DNA of 64,000 bases from Devosia nitrariae (GCF_030160115.1 NZ_BSNS01000018.1:1-64000); one strand, 5' to 3'. Positions 1-8,406 are shown, counted from the stretch's first letter. Notes: generated by a model not told the origin, from the letters alone. Numbers and translations: made by a program.

Positions 1-152
1 ACGACAAGTTCGCCTACCGACAGCGCTGGGGGATCGAAGGTTTCTTTGCCAAACTCAAGCAGTGGCGGCGCATCGCCACTCGCTACGACAAATTGGCAGC
101 CAACTTCCTTGGCTTCATCAAGATCGCAAGCATCATGCTGTGGCTCAAATAG
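1..152 (+). mobile_element. IS5-family transposase, C-terminal end
   Basis: The window opens inside an open frame that reads DKFAYRQRWGIEGFFAKLKQ near its start and ends MLWLK then TAG at 150-152. R-x-x-W-G-I-E-x-F-F-x-K-L-K is the conserved region around the catalytic Glu of IS5-type DDE transposases (second ORF of the IS427 group). Only the last 49 codons lie in the window. The right inverted repeat should fall between 153 and the neighbouring protease stop at 171, but I cannot define it without the left end. The element sits directly against the 3' end of the M50 gene. Confidence 0.85.
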
Positions 153-170
153 CTAAATTGTCACTACAAC

Positions 171-1298
171 CTAGGCCTCGAACCGAGGCCTTACTGAGCT
201 CAACGCTGCTCCATTCCCGCCACGCGCTGGCAACGCCATGAGCGCCATCATTTCCGTAAGCGTCTCGCTCGTTACGAGGCCGACCAGCTTCCCATTGACG
301 TCCGTCACCCCTACAGTCGTCGCAGAATTATCCTGCATCACTTTGAAAGCCTGCTCGAGGGTGGCGCGACAGTCGACCGTCGGAGCAGGCGCGGTCATGG
401 CGTCGGCCACCCGTGCATCCGGCCCCGCCTGCTTTATCGACCGGAGGATGTCGGTGCGATCCAGAACGCCCACGAAACCCCCATTGCCGTCGACCACGGG
501 AAACGTTCTTTGCGCGGTCCGCAAAAGCATCTCTACAGCGTCGTCGATGTGAGTATCCGGCCGGAGCGTTACGAACTGTGTCATCATCGCCTGGCGCACC
601 GGCACGCCACGCGAGACCGCCCGCAACGCGATTGAATGGGCTTCCGAGGAGGCAGCCAGATAAACGAAGATGGCGATGAAGACGAGTATCGGATTGTGGA
701 AGAGGCCGATGAAGCCGAGTACGAAGGCGGTGAATTGGCCGATCGAAGCGGCGCGCTCAGTCGCCCGCACAAAGCCCATGCGGCTTGCGAGAGCCGAACG
801 AAGCACCCGGCCGCCATCCATGGGGAAAGCGGGAATGAGGTTAAAGAGCGCGAGAAACAGGTTCACCGTAGCAAGCCGGTCCACCATTGGAACCTGCATG
901 TCGTCGATACCCATAGCGGCAGTTGCACCCAGATGTGCATGGGCAAAGACGATCAGCGCAGCGGCGATAACCACGTTCACGGCCGGACCCGCAATCGCGA
1001 TGAGGAATTCCTCCCAAGGCTCCTCCGGAATGCGTTCGAGCTGCGCGACACCGCCAATGGGCAACAGCGTCACATATGGCGTCGGCACGCCGAAAGCCCG
1101 GGCCGTGAAGATGTGCCCGAATTCGTGCAGCAGTACGCACAAGAACAGAAGCACCACGAAGAGCAGCGTGTTCCACGCCGCGGCAGCGCCGTTCGATGCG
1201 TAGCTCGAGGCGAAGATCCACGCGAGAAACAGCACGAACGTGATGTGCAGTCGCACGACTGTGCCCGCTACCTTTCCGATGTTCAGTGACCAGGACAC
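171..1298 (-). CDS. M50-family site-2 protease with tandem CBS domains
   Basis: An integral-membrane zinc protease of 375 aa. The metal site HEFGH is at residues 58-62 in a hydrophobic helix and the third ligand lies in PAFPMDGGRVL (Asp161). Several further hydrophobic segments complete the S2P core. Residues about 235-355 form two CBS domains (cytosolic adenosyl-ligand sensors), the usual architecture of the stand-alone M50/CBS group. The substrate is unknown; family members cleave membrane-bound regulators such as anti-sigma factors. The gene is monocistronic, and its 3' end lies 18 bp from the transposase remnant, so the insertion spared it. A weak copy of the 28422/29517 repeat lies 172 bp upstream of the start. 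Confidence 0.9.
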   Translation of the reverse strand: MSWSLNIGKVAGTVVRLHITFVLFLAWIFASSYASNGAAAAWNTLLFVVLLFLCVLLHEFGHIFTARAFGVPTPYVTLLPIGGVAQLERIPEEPWEEFLIAIAGPAVNVVIAAALIVFAHAHLGATAAMGIDDMQVPMVDRLATVNLFLALFNLIPAFPMDGGRVLRSALASRMGFVRATERAASIGQFTAFVLGFIGLFHNPILVFIAIFVYLAASSEAHSIALRAVSRGVPVRQAMMTQFVTLRPDTHIDDAVEMLLRTAQRTFPVVDGNGGFVGVLDRTDILRSIKQAGPDARVADAMTAPAPTVDCRATLEQAFKVMQDNSATTVGVTDVNGKLVGLVTSETLTEMMALMALPARGGNGAALSSVRPRFEA

Positions 1299-1866
1299 GT
1301 AGGCCTCTCGTTGGTAGTTGCGTTTCTGTTGTGGACAGGAGACATCCGGTGCGAGTGAGGTCCGTCGACGTCGCGCGGATCTTCGCCGAGCGGCGGGACG
1401 AGAGGTTTGGCCGCCGGTGGCGGTCTCATGCCCCTCTCTCGAGCCGGTGTTATTGCCGCGAAATTCACCGGTAAAGGTATGATTTCAATAACCGCATGTA
1501 ATGCCGGGGCCGGGATGGTCGGAGCGTGAAGATGTCGTTGGCACAGTCGAGCGTTCCGCTCGAGCGAATGCTCGTGAAATGAGCGCCTGACTCTCGCCGC
1601 AGGATCCAAGCGGGCCTGGCCTCGGCCATTCCGGTAACGGCAAGCGATCCGCTCGAAGTGATCGTTCACTCGACGGGCTTGAACTCACTCCGCAACTGAT
1701 CATCGCTTGCAGCCAGTCGGCTCCGGAGTTGGCGTTCCATTCTGCCTGTCTGCGCCGTCGACCCCATCGTCGATGTGAACGCGTGGAATGGATTCGATAA
1801 CGGTCGGATATTTCCAAGAGAGGGGCCGCCGACGTACTGTCGGCAAAGACTCACCAGGAGTTTCGG
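1299..1866. other. Intergenic region between divergent genes
   Basis: About 570 bp between the divergent M50 gene and the 1867 gene. I see no convincing protein: the open frames here have no family motif. Positions 1470-1494 match the stress-gene repeat at 28422 and 29517 at 20 of 25 positions (starts GGTAAAG, ends ATAACCG). The plus-strand gene at 1867 is preceded by CAGGAG, a good ribosome-binding site. Confidence 0.5.
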
Positions 1867-2439
1867 ATGAGATTGAAAGTCAATGACGTCGTGGACGCCG
1901 TTTCGCAGCTCGTCAGCCAGGGTTACGATCGCGAATTCCGCATAAAGGATGGTCGACTTTTCGATCTGGCACATAGTTCGGCGCTAGATCCGAAGGACAT
2001 CCACGTCGACACCGCCCTCCGTTTGGCGAGCGGACGAGACGGCGAGGATGCCTCCAACATCTATGCCATTTCGGATCGAAAGTCGCACAGCAAGGGATTG
2101 CTGATCGACGCATTCGACATTTTCGACGAGATCTGCGACCGCGGCTTGGCGGATCGGCTGGCGGAGAACCGTAGAACCGATTTTGTCGAAGACAGCGACG
2201 TCCCGAGCCGCTACGGCCTGCGCAAGGTCTACAAGAGCGAGTTCGACCGCGATCCGGAGCGCTACGTCCTGCGCATCGACTATCCGGACTTTCCAGAATG
2301 CCCGTTCGGCGAGTCATTCTCGATGCTCGGCTTCGACACCGCCGAGCAGACATATGTGTGGCTGGTCACCGGCATACTCCGGAATTCGCGGCTGAACCGA
2401 ATTCCCTATCAAGGGGCGGATGTCCCCGACAACGAATGA
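1867..2439 (+). CDS. Hypothetical protein, two-part soluble protein of 190 aa
   Basis: AGGAG lies 6 bp before this ATG, which supports the start. The first 100 residues (VNDVVDAVSQLVSQGYDREF ... LIDAFDIFDEI) look like the small protein often misannotated as phosphoribosylpyrophosphate synthetase. The second half (YGLRKVYKSEFDRDPERY ... DYPDFPECPFGESFSMLGF) is a separate block with no motif I can name. There is no signal peptide or membrane segment. The next gene starts 73 bp downstream on the same strand. Function unknown; the family resemblance is from memory of sequence style. Confidence 0.75.
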   Translation: MRLKVNDVVDAVSQLVSQGYDREFRIKDGRLFDLAHSSALDPKDIHVDTALRLASGRDGEDASNIYAISDRKSHSKGLLIDAFDIFDEICDRGLADRLAENRRTDFVEDSDVPSRYGLRKVYKSEFDRDPERYVLRIDYPDFPECPFGESFSMLGFDTAEQTYVWLVTGILRNSRLNRIPYQGADVPDNE

Positions 2440-2512
2440 ACCACGTCCGCGACCATGGCGGTGCTTCGTAAGCCGCAACGGACAGTCGAACAGAACCCTG
2501 AGGGAGTGAACA

Positions 2513-2956
2513 TTGGACAAGAACATCATCAAAGAGACGATGCTCTCGCTCGAGGCCGCCGCCTTTCAAAGCGCCCGCGAAAAGTACCTCGATTATGTCG
2601 CTGACGCCCGGCTCGACCGCAGCGAGCCGATAGAAAACGATGAGCACGCCCAGGCAGAGGTCGCCAGTGATTTTTCTGAAGCTCTCGACGATACCGTTCA
2701 CGATCACAGCGACAAGCTCGACAAGCTGAGAAAGATCGACTTCGGGCCAAAATCGACTGTCGCCGAGGGAGCGCTCGTGCGGCTCTCCGGTCGATACTTC
2801 ATCATTGCGGTCTCCACGGCTCAGTTCACATGCGATGGTCAAGAGGTCATGGGGATTTCCACAATGGCTCCAATCTTCGAAGCAATCGAAGGAGCGCGCG
2901 CCGGCGAAACCGTGGAAGTCAAGGGAAGGAAGCTTTTGATCGAAGACGTCGCATAG
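2513..2956 (+). CDS. GreA/GreB C-terminal-domain-like protein
   Basis: 147 aa, starting at TTG after GAGGGAG. The N-terminal 75 residues are acidic and helical (many Glu/Asp), recalling the coiled coil of Gre factors. Residues about 78-147 (FGPKSTVAEGALVRLSGRYF ... ISTMAPIFEAIEGARAGETV) fit the FKBP-like C-terminal domain of the GreA/GreB/Rnk group, which binds RNA polymerase near the secondary channel. The N-terminal part is too divergent to say whether the catalytic acidic tip is kept. It is probably an RNA-polymerase-associated stress factor; the family call is from pattern only. Confidence 0.65.
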   Translation: MDKNIIKETMLSLEAAAFQSAREKYLDYVADARLDRSEPIENDEHAQAEVASDFSEALDDTVHDHSDKLDKLRKIDFGPKSTVAEGALVRLSGRYFIIAVSTAQFTCDGQEVMGISTMAPIFEAIEGARAGETVEVKGRKLLIEDVA

Positions 2957-2992
2957 AGACGCTCACTGTGGCTCCTGCAACGAGAGGAGCGC

Positions 2993-3139
2993 ATGGTAGG
3001 AAAATTCGACGCGATCATAATAATTGGCGCAGACCCGTCCGGTGCTTTCCTTGCAGTCCGTTTGGCCAAGCAAGGTCAGAAGGGTGCGCTTATTGAACGT
3101 GAGCATCTGGGGGTACCTGGCTCAATGATGGCTGCTTGA
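2993..3139 (+). pseudogene. Truncated FAD/NAD(P) oxidoreductase N-terminus
   Basis: After AGAGG an ATG opens a 48-codon frame reading FDAIIIIGADPSGAFLAVRL, then KQGQK and LIEREHLG, ending TGA. This is the N-terminal Rossmann fold of the mercuric reductase/dihydrolipoamide dehydrogenase family, but the dinucleotide motif GxGxxG is damaged (GADPSG) and the frame stops where the redox CxxxxC should begin. The remainder of the enzyme is absent; the sequence runs straight into the RraA-like gene. It is a deletion remnant and probably not functional. Confidence 0.7.
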
Positions 3140-3188
3140 GTAAGCAATCTGAACGGGCCAAAGTGTTCGGCAGGCCGCAAAAAGAGTA

Positions 3189-3884
3189 TTGCCACGGGCC
3201 GAAGCACAGAAGGAGGCGGGACCGTTGATCGACAGTGTGCAGGAACCGCCGGAGCGCCCAAGTGTGGCAGCAGTGACCGACGCGCTTGGGAGGGTGCTCC
3301 ATCACCGGGCCAATGTGCTGGACCTCGTCTCACCGACGCCCGGGCGCGTTCTGTTTGGTGTTGCCGTAACAATCCGTTTCCTTCCCTATCGGGAGGATCT
3401 GTTCCAGGAAGAGGTCAACAGTTTCGCGCGATGTTTCTACGCGGCGATCGGCAATGAGCCGCAGGGGAAGGTCGTCGTGTTTGACAGCAGCGGCTACGGC
3501 AGCACGTCGGTAGGCGGCGGCACGAAGCTTTCCAGGCTAAGCAACACCGGTGTCGCCGGACTGATAACCGATGCGCGGCTCCGCGATTTTCGCGAGCTGG
3601 CCGAGTATGAGCCCGTATTTTTTTGCGCCGGCGAGGCGGTGCGTGCAGGCACGGCCGAACTCATGCCCGATGCGGCGAACGTGCCGGTTGTTTTGGACGG
3701 TGTCACCGTCGTCCCGGGAGACTATGTGTACGCCGACTCCTCGGGTGCCGTCATTATACCTGCGACGCGCTTCGACGAGGTGTGGGCAGCAGCCACCGAA
3801 ATTGAAGCCAATGAAGTAGCCCAACTGCAATCGATCCGAGAGGAAAATCCGGACGACGTGAACGTGGGCAGCCGCGAACACTGA
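3189..3884 (+). CDS. RraA-family protein (HMG/CHA aldolase-like)
   Basis: 231 aa with the RraA fold pattern: an alpha/beta N-terminus, GVAVTIRFLP, GLITDARLRDF (the conserved G-x-x-x-D-x-x-x-R-D region) and GVTVVPGDYVYADSSGAVII near the C-terminus. Family members are metal-dependent 4-hydroxy-4-methyl-2-oxoglutarate or oxaloacetate lyases, or the RNase E inhibitor RraA; which activity applies here cannot be told. The start is uncertain: a TTG at 3189 is the first in-frame start, and later starts would still leave the core. It follows directly on the oxidoreductase remnant and may have lost its native leader. Confidence 0.75.
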   Translation: MPRAEAQKEAGPLIDSVQEPPERPSVAAVTDALGRVLHHRANVLDLVSPTPGRVLFGVAVTIRFLPYREDLFQEEVNSFARCFYAAIGNEPQGKVVVFDSSGYGSTSVGGGTKLSRLSNTGVAGLITDARLRDFRELAEYEPVFFCAGEAVRAGTAELMPDAANVPVVLDGVTVVPGDYVYADSSGAVIIPATRFDEVWAAATEIEANEVAQLQSIREENPDDVNVGSREH

Positions 3885-3971
3885 AGCGGCCGGCTCTGTG
3901 CACAGGCTCGTGAGGGTAAGAAAACCGCGAAAACCCCACAGGGTCGGATTGATCCGATCGCGGCCTCCGTA

Positions 3972-4253
3972 CTAGGTCACCTCTACACCCTTCCAGAATG
4001 CAATGTGGCCTTTAATTGCGGCCGCTGCGTCGGAGGGGGTGGCATACACCCATGCTGCGTTTTCGTTCGTCTCGCCATCGACGAGGAGCGAATAGTAGTT
4101 CGCAACGCCCTTCCACGGACACCGGCTGGTTGTGTCGCTCGGCTTTAGATGCTGAAGCTTGACGGACTCGAGCGGAAAGTAATGGTTGCCTTCGACGACA
4201 ACGGTCTTGTCCGATTCCGCTATCAGCGTGCCGTTCCATCTCGCAATTGCCAT
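3972..4253 (-). CDS. DUF427 domain protein
   Basis: 93 aa and nearly all one DUF427 domain: ARWNGTLIAESDKTVVVEGN, YFP, SRCPWKGVANYY, AAWVYATPSDAAAAIKGHIA and FWKGV are hallmark blocks. This small beta-rich fold is common in proteobacteria and actinobacteria; its biochemical role is unsettled. The length is normal for the single-domain form. Downstream lies the convergent RraA-like gene; upstream is an ABC-ATPase pseudogene on the same strand. Confidence 0.9.
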   Translation of the reverse strand: MAIARWNGTLIAESDKTVVVEGNHYFPLESVKLQHLKPSDTTSRCPWKGVANYYSLLVDGETNENAAWVYATPSDAAAAIKGHIAFWKGVEVT

Positions 4254-4295
4254 TCCCGTTCCTTTTCTTTGCTATGAGTTCGAGATTGTGGTGGC

Positions 4296-4845
4296 TCAGG
4301 AAACCCACCGTAGAAAATCACGGGTGCGCGGATCCTGTGGCGCACCGCAAATCACTCCCGGTGGCCTCTGCTCGACGATGTGGCCGTCATCCCAGAAATC
4401 GCGATGCCCAAATCTCACGAGCGAACTGCATCTCGTGAGGCCCGATCAGCATGGTCTGCCGGTTTTTCGGCGACGCGGCGCATTAGGGCTGCCACTCGCC
4501 CACCCATTCCGGATCGAGCGCAGAGGTGGGTCGTCGAACAACATCAGGTCCGCTTCGAGCGACATCGCACGGCCGATACCGACACGCTGCTGCTGTCCGC
4601 CGGAAAGCGCAGCGGGATTCTGCCTTGTCGAGGAGACCGGTCTCACCCAGGATTGCATCGGCCCGTGCGCGTGCCTCGTCGGGCGACTGGCCGCGCACGG
4701 TGATCAACGCCTCGGGGTGTTCTGCCGCGCCGTCCTGTCTAAAAGACGAAGGCGGTGCACCGCCGGAGATCCAGAATTTGCCGGCGGGTGGCCTTGGGCA
4801 GCGTCGACTTGCCTGCCCCCGAACGACCATGAGCAAGCGCCGTTC
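4296..4845 (-). pseudogene. Polar amino-acid ABC transporter ATPase, multiply frameshifted
   Basis: Fragments in all three minus frames add up to a His/Glu-type ABC ATPase. GAGKSTLPKAT (Walker A) is near 4815; a block ending ARADAILGETGLLDKAE is near 4650; LSGGQQQRVGIGRAMSLEAD is near 4590 with LMLFDDP (damaged Walker B) after it; SALDPEWVGE and HEMQFAREIWASRF follow; DGHIVEQRPPG leads to a stop at 4296-4298. At least four frame changes and an internal deletion between Walker A and the Q-loop make it inactive. No permease or binding-protein gene is present nearby. Confidence 0.8.
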
Positions 4846-4849
4846 CCGG

Positions 4850-5104
4850 TCACACCGGCTTGCGAGACTCCTCTTCCTCGAAGGTGACAGCCACGGCCGC
4901 ATTCGCTGAGAGCCGGACCTGCTTTCCTTCGACCGTGGCGACCAGGCCGAGATCGATAAAGTGATTGTGCCCCGCGTGACGGCCCTCGCCACTATCGCGC
5001 TTGGACAGCTTGATGCGCCCATCGACAACGGCCTCGACAGTGCCCAGATGGACACCGTCAGCGCCGATCACTTCCATATTCTGAGCGATCTGTTGGTTGC
5101 TCAT
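4850..5104 (-). CDS. DUF2171 domain protein
   Basis: 84 aa. An ATG at 5104 has AAGGAGAA 5 bp upstream, so this start is preferred over the longer frame. The sequence MEVIGADGVHLGTVEAVVDG ... KLSKRD ... HFIDLGLVATVEGKQVRLSA is the DUF2171 pattern, related to PRC-barrel folds, found as a small stress-linked protein in alphaproteobacteria. No signal peptide. Function is not established; the neighbours are the msr/redoxin group on the same strand, 217 bp upstream. Confidence 0.88.
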   Translation of the reverse strand: MSNQQIAQNMEVIGADGVHLGTVEAVVDGRIKLSKRDSGEGRHAGHNHFIDLGLVATVEGKQVRLSANAAVAVTFEEEESRKPV

Positions 5105-5321
5105 GGTGTTCTCCTTCAAGTTGACTAAATTCGTTATCTGCTGGGTAGCCGCCCAAAATGCCCATCGACCAAGCCGTGGAACGTTTCGATAGTTGGCGTG
5201 GTCGCCGGCGGGCCGTAGGCCCTCGTTCGAACACGAGACTAGTCCAATCCCATGCCAGTTTGGTCCAAACGCCGTGTCCAAACGTCCAGAAGCCGTTGCA
5301 ATACGGCCTGCAGGCTCACGG

Positions 5322-5801
5322 TTACGACCGCTTCCGGAAGATGCTCAGAAGCTTATTGACATCGACCGAGAACCCATTCTCGATCACGGTTCCCTCGGGA
5401 TCGATAGCGACGAACCACGGCGTACCACCGGTCCGATAATTCACCATCGTTTTTGGATATTGTCCGTCTGGCGAGATCGGGTCGTGGCCGAAAGGTACAT
5501 GGAGTTCGTATCGCTGCTGGTCGAGGCGCAACTGATCGGCCGTGTTTACGTCGAACCCTTCGAACACGGTCTGGACAACGGCAAATCCAACATCCAGTGG
5601 CGCTGCATGCTCAATCAACTCGAGCAGCGTCGGAAATCCATGCGAGTGACAGCCAGGGCACCAATGCTGGTAGAAGAACAAGATACGATGCCGTGACCCT
5701 AGATCATTGAGTGTCAGCGGTGTACGCGGCCGTCCGGTCTCATCGATCCAGTGGGAAACGAGGAGATCCGGTGCGACCAAACCCTGAATTCCATTTGTCA
5801 T
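5322..5801 (-). CDS. TlpA/AhpC-type redoxin with CPGC motif
   Basis: 159 aa thioredoxin-fold protein. The redox motif is HWCPGCHSHG (Cys48, Cys51), followed by the cis-Pro region GGTPWFVAIDPEGTVI near the C-terminus. No signal peptide is visible, so it is likely cytosolic. It is the third gene of a minus-strand set msrB-msrA-redoxin; the 24-bp gap from msrA suggests cotranscription. A thiol donor or recycler for the Msr enzymes is a fair inference. Confidence 0.85.
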   Translation of the reverse strand: MTNGIQGLVAPDLLVSHWIDETGRPRTPLTLNDLGSRHRILFFYQHWCPGCHSHGFPTLLELIEHAAPLDVGFAVVQTVFEGFDVNTADQLRLDQQRYELHVPFGHDPISPDGQYPKTMVNYRTGGTPWFVAIDPEGTVIENGFSVDVNKLLSIFRKRS

Positions 5802-5825
5802 GTCGCGCCCGTGCAGATCGGTGCG

Positions 5826-6338
5826 TCACGCGGCGTTCCGTCGTGGCAGTTTCCAGTCCGGCCGAACGAAGTGGCACGTATAGCCATTGGGGATGCGCTC
5901 GAGGTAATCCTGGTGTTCCGGTTCCGCCTCCCAAAAGTCGCCGGCCGACGAAATTTCCGTGACGACCTTGCCTGGCCATAAGCCCGACGCCTCGACATCA
6001 GCTATTGTATCCTCGGCCGTGCGACGTTGCTCATCGCTGGTGTAAAAGATTGCGGAGCGATAGCTCATGCCCCGGTCGTTGCCCTGGCGGTTCAATGTCG
6101 TCGGATCGTGGATTTGAAAGAAGAATTCGAGGATATCCCGATAGCTGGTCTCGTCGGGATTGAAGGTGATTTCGATCGCCTCGGCGTGGGTACCGTGGTT
6201 TCGGTAGGTCGCGTTCGGGACGTCACCGCCGGAATAGCCGACCCTGGTCGAAACAACGCCTGGCTGGCGCCTTATCAGTTGCTGCATTCCCCAGAAGCAA
6301 CCTCCGGCAAGAAGTGCGCGTTCAGTTTTCGCAGCCAT
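5826..6338 (-). CDS. msrA: Peptide-methionine (S)-S-oxide reductase MsrA
   Basis: 170 aa, the normal length for MsrA. The catalytic motif GGCFWG has Cys14; [12 protein letters not shown], the HAEAIEI block and [16 protein letters not shown] are family signatures. It reduces the S-epimer of methionine sulfoxide free or in proteins. ATG 6338 with AGGAGG upstream is preferred over a longer frame that would overlap msrB. Only 2 bp separate it from msrB, so the two are translationally linked. A second msrA lies at 36448-36957. The C-terminus [11 protein letters not shown] has no obvious resolving Cys. Confidence 0.96.
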   Translation of the reverse strand: MAAKTERALLAGGCFWGMQQLIRRQPGVVSTRVGYSGGDVPNATYRNHGTHAEAIEITFNPDETSYRDILEFFFQIHDPTTLNRQGNDRGMSYRSAIFYTSDEQRRTAEDTIADVEASGLWPGKVVTEISSAGDFWEAEPEHQDYLERIPNGYTCHFVRPDWKLPRRNAA

Positions 6339-6340
6339 CG

Positions 6341-6790
6341 TTAAGCCTCCTGACTGAAGAGTTTGAGATATTCGCCGTATCCTTCGCTCTCGAGCTGATC
6401 GCGATGAATGAAGCGGAGAGACGCCGAGTTCATGCAGTAGCGCAGACCTCCCTTCTCGCGAGGTCCATCTGGAAACACATGGCCGAGATGGCTGTTGCCG
6501 TGTCTGGAACGAGCCTCGGTGCGGGTCATTCCGTGGGACCGGTCGACATTCTCGACCACGTTTTCCGGCTCCAAGGGCTTTGTGAAGCTCGGCCAACCGG
6601 TGCCGCTGTCGAATTTATCGGCAGACGCGAATAGTGGCTCGCCCGACACCACATCCACGTATAGTCCCGGTTCCTTGTTGTCCCAGTATTCGTTCTGGAA
6701 TGGGCGTTCCGTTCCATCTTCCTGAGTCACGCGGTACTGTTCAGGCGTGAGCTTCGACACTGCCTCGGGATTTTTACTGTAGGTCTTCAT
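6341..6790 (-). CDS. msrB: Peptide-methionine (R)-S-oxide reductase MsrB
   Basis: 149 aa. [21 protein letters not shown] and [11 protein letters not shown] (catalytic Cys119) define MsrB, which reduces the R-epimer of methionine sulfoxide. The zinc-binding CxxC pairs of the E. coli type are absent ([11 protein letters not shown] where CxxC is expected), so this is the metal-free form. It is the first gene of msrB-msrA-redoxin. Its promoter region (6806-6905) is repeated upstream of a broken msrB at 11.7 kb and of usp. Confidence 0.96.
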   Translation of the reverse strand: MKTYSKNPEAVSKLTPEQYRVTQEDGTERPFQNEYWDNKEPGLYVDVVSGEPLFASADKFDSGTGWPSFTKPLEPENVVENVDRSHGMTRTEARSRHGNSHLGHVFPDGPREKGGLRYCMNSASLRFIHRDQLESEGYGEYLKLFSQEA

Positions 6791-6805
6791 CTCGTGATCT
6801 CCTTT

Positions 6806-6905
6806 GCAGGCAATCTAAGAGTAGGACCGCGAGCCCCCATGGTCCAATGCCCACTGGCTATGGAATGGATGCCCTCGGCGCGGCACGCAAGAATCATCGG
6901 TGCGG
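6806..6905 (-). promoter_or_regulatory. Dispersed promoter repeat, copy A (msrB)
   Basis: The block just upstream of msrB contains GGACC at 6824-6828 and GGTCC at 6841-6845 (read on the plus strand), an inverted pair 12 bp apart, flanked by TCTAAGAGTA and by GGCTATGGAAT. Near-identical sequence occurs at 12372-12465 and a more diverged form at 11763-11820, all on the same side of minus-strand genes. It is probably a shared promoter/operator; the factor is unknown. Confidence 0.6.
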
Positions 6906-7056
6906 CACAAACGTATGCTTCTCACGTCGAAAGGGAGTGTGGCCGTCCCGAAGCCGACCTCGACCGTCGGCCGCTGGAGTTCTGTTTGCGAAGCGCAACG
7001 CGGCAACCATCCTGGTTGGGTTGGGTTCTTGCATGCAAGAGACCAAGGAGATGAAG

Positions 7057-7440
7057 ATGAGAAATCTGACCCATTCGGTGTTAGCTGCGTTGGTGGCATC
7101 GACGTTCGTTTCCCTTCCGACCGTGGCTCAGGAGCGATCCATCGGAGGGGTTGCCGTGCCCGATAGCCAGCTGGAAGCTGTCCAGCAAAAGTGCGACGAA
7201 CTTCTCGCCGAAGGCGAGGCTGACGTCGATGAAGCGGCGCCCGCGGCGGAGGCACCGGCCGCCGGCGCGAGCAATGACCCGGCGACCACCGAGTCCGCGG
7301 CCGAAGCGCCGGTCGATCCGACGGCCGAGACGAGCAACGGCAATATGGCCGCCGATAGCGAAGCCGAGACTGCGATCGACCTCGCAATGCTTACCGTCGA
7401 GGCTTGCGAGGATGGCGGCTTCGCCGAACCTTCGATGTAG
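7057..7440 (+). CDS. Small secreted acidic protein
   Basis: 127 aa. AAGGAG ends 6 bp before the ATG at 7057, so this start is preferred to an ATG two codons earlier. Residues 1-25 (LTHSVLAALVASTFVSLP then TVAQE) are a Sec signal peptide. The mature part is Ala/Glu/Asp-rich and low in complexity (EAAPAAEAPAAGASNDPATT), ending in AMLTVEACEDGG. No catalytic motif. It stands alone, divergent from msrB and convergent with pseudoazurin. Function unknown. Confidence 0.7.
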   Translation: MRNLTHSVLAALVASTFVSLPTVAQERSIGGVAVPDSQLEAVQQKCDELLAEGEADVDEAAPAAEAPAAGASNDPATTESAAEAPVDPTAETSNGNMAADSEAETAIDLAMLTVEACEDGGFAEPSM

Positions 7441-7465
7441 TCCGACGAAGCCGGCAGGCTCCGGG

Positions 7466-7930
7466 TTACGTCGCCTCGATTTCAGCAAAGAGCGCGTCAA
7501 AGCGCTCTTTGGCTTTGGCCGGCTGCCGCGCGGCCTTGGCTTCTTCGACGTTGCTCGTGTCGTCCCCCACGACGATCAGCGCGACCATACCCATGGCATG
7601 GTGAGGCAGGCATTTCACCCCATAGATACCTGGTACGTCGAGAGTCACCGATATCGGTTGGTTTATGGCTCCCTTGAATCCCTCGGCACCCTCCGGGACC
7701 ATGCCACGTATGGTCTCGGCATTGTGGCCCCTGTCGGTCGGGACGAACGTCACCGTGTCTCCCGCCGCGATCCGGATCAATGCCGGTTCGAAGACCATCG
7801 CGCCCATTTCGCCCTGGTTGAGCATCTGCACCTCGACCTCGGCCGCGCGCGCGGGGGTCGCGGACAGGATTGCGGGGGTAGCGGCAAGTGCCATCGTACC
7901 GAGGACAGCGTGCCTGCGGTTGATCGTCAT
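7466..7930 (-). CDS. Pseudoazurin (type I blue copper protein)
   Basis: 154 aa. A signal peptide (RRHAVLGTMALAA ... ATPARA) exports it. The cupredoxin ligands are visible: His69 (DRGHNAE), Cys107, His110 and Met115 (VKCLPHHAMGM), the Cys-x2-His-x4-Met spacing of pseudoazurins. These carry single electrons in the periplasm, classically to denitrification enzymes, but no nir/nor/nos gene is near. Last gene of a minus-strand operon with a flavoprotein and cytochrome c, so here it probably takes electrons from that system. The start has AAGGAG. A C-terminal tail rich in Ala/Lys/Glu extends past the usual fold. Confidence 0.92.
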   Translation of the reverse strand: MTINRRHAVLGTMALAATPAILSATPARAAEVEVQMLNQGEMGAMVFEPALIRIAAGDTVTFVPTDRGHNAETIRGMVPEGAEGFKGAINQPISVTLDVPGIYGVKCLPHHAMGMVALIVVGDDTSNVEEAKAARQPAKAKERFDALFAEIEAT

Positions 7931-7962
7931 AGCGTTCTCCTTAATGCTGTGCGCCCTGCTGC

Positions 7963-8406
7963 CTATTCCGGCTTCTGCTCGATGAAGATGTAGTCGAGAG
8001 TTTCGATATCCGTCGGCAATTCCGTTTCGCCTGTCGGCGCGCCGCTGAGGGCGAGCATGTGGGCGATGACGTCGATGTAATCCTGGTCGCTGCGCGATGC
8101 CGGATTATCGGGCGGCATCTCCGTCTTCACATAGGTGAAAAGCGCCGCGAGCGAGGTCCCGTCCCATTTGCGCAGGAAGCTATAGCGCGCGATTGCCGGG
8201 CCGCCAGGTTGATCCGGTTCGTTGGCGCCGTCGCCGCGCAGGCCGTGGCATTTGGCACAGACCCCTGAATTGACCTTCTCGCCACGCGCGGCCTGCTCTT
8301 GCGTATAAACTCCTTCCCAGATCGATTGCTCCTCCTGCGCCGCCACGGTGACGGGCATGGTGATCAGAACAGCCGCGAGGGCGGCACCTGCAAAACTCTT
8401 CAACAT
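7963..8406 (-). CDS. Secreted class I c-type cytochrome
   Basis: 147 aa after choosing the ATG at 8406 (GGAGA upstream). Signal peptide residues 1-23 (FAGAALAAVLITMPVTVAAQ). One haem site CAKCH (Cys50, Cys53, His54) followed by GLRGDG; the likely axial Met is in VKTEMPPDNP. Single-domain periplasmic electron carrier. It sits between the Ig-like protein and pseudoazurin (32 bp), so it probably relays electrons from the upstream flavoprotein. Confidence 0.92.
   Translation of the reverse strand: MLKSFAGAALAAVLITMPVTVAAQEEQSIWEGVYTQEQAARGEKVNSGVCAKCHGLRGDGANEPDQPGGPAIARYSFLRKWDGTSLAALFTYVKTEMPPDNPASRSDQDYIDVIAHMLALSGAPTGETELPTDIETLDYIFIEQKPE

Noticed and set aside
636-1289. Long plus-strand open frame opposite the M50 gene
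   Set aside because: It is antisense to a clear protease gene and has biased, low-quality composition.
7487-7510. Perfect 9-bp hairpin AAAGAGCGC/GCGCTCTTT
   Set aside because: It lies inside the pseudoazurin coding end and has no T-run on either strand; probably chance from codon content.
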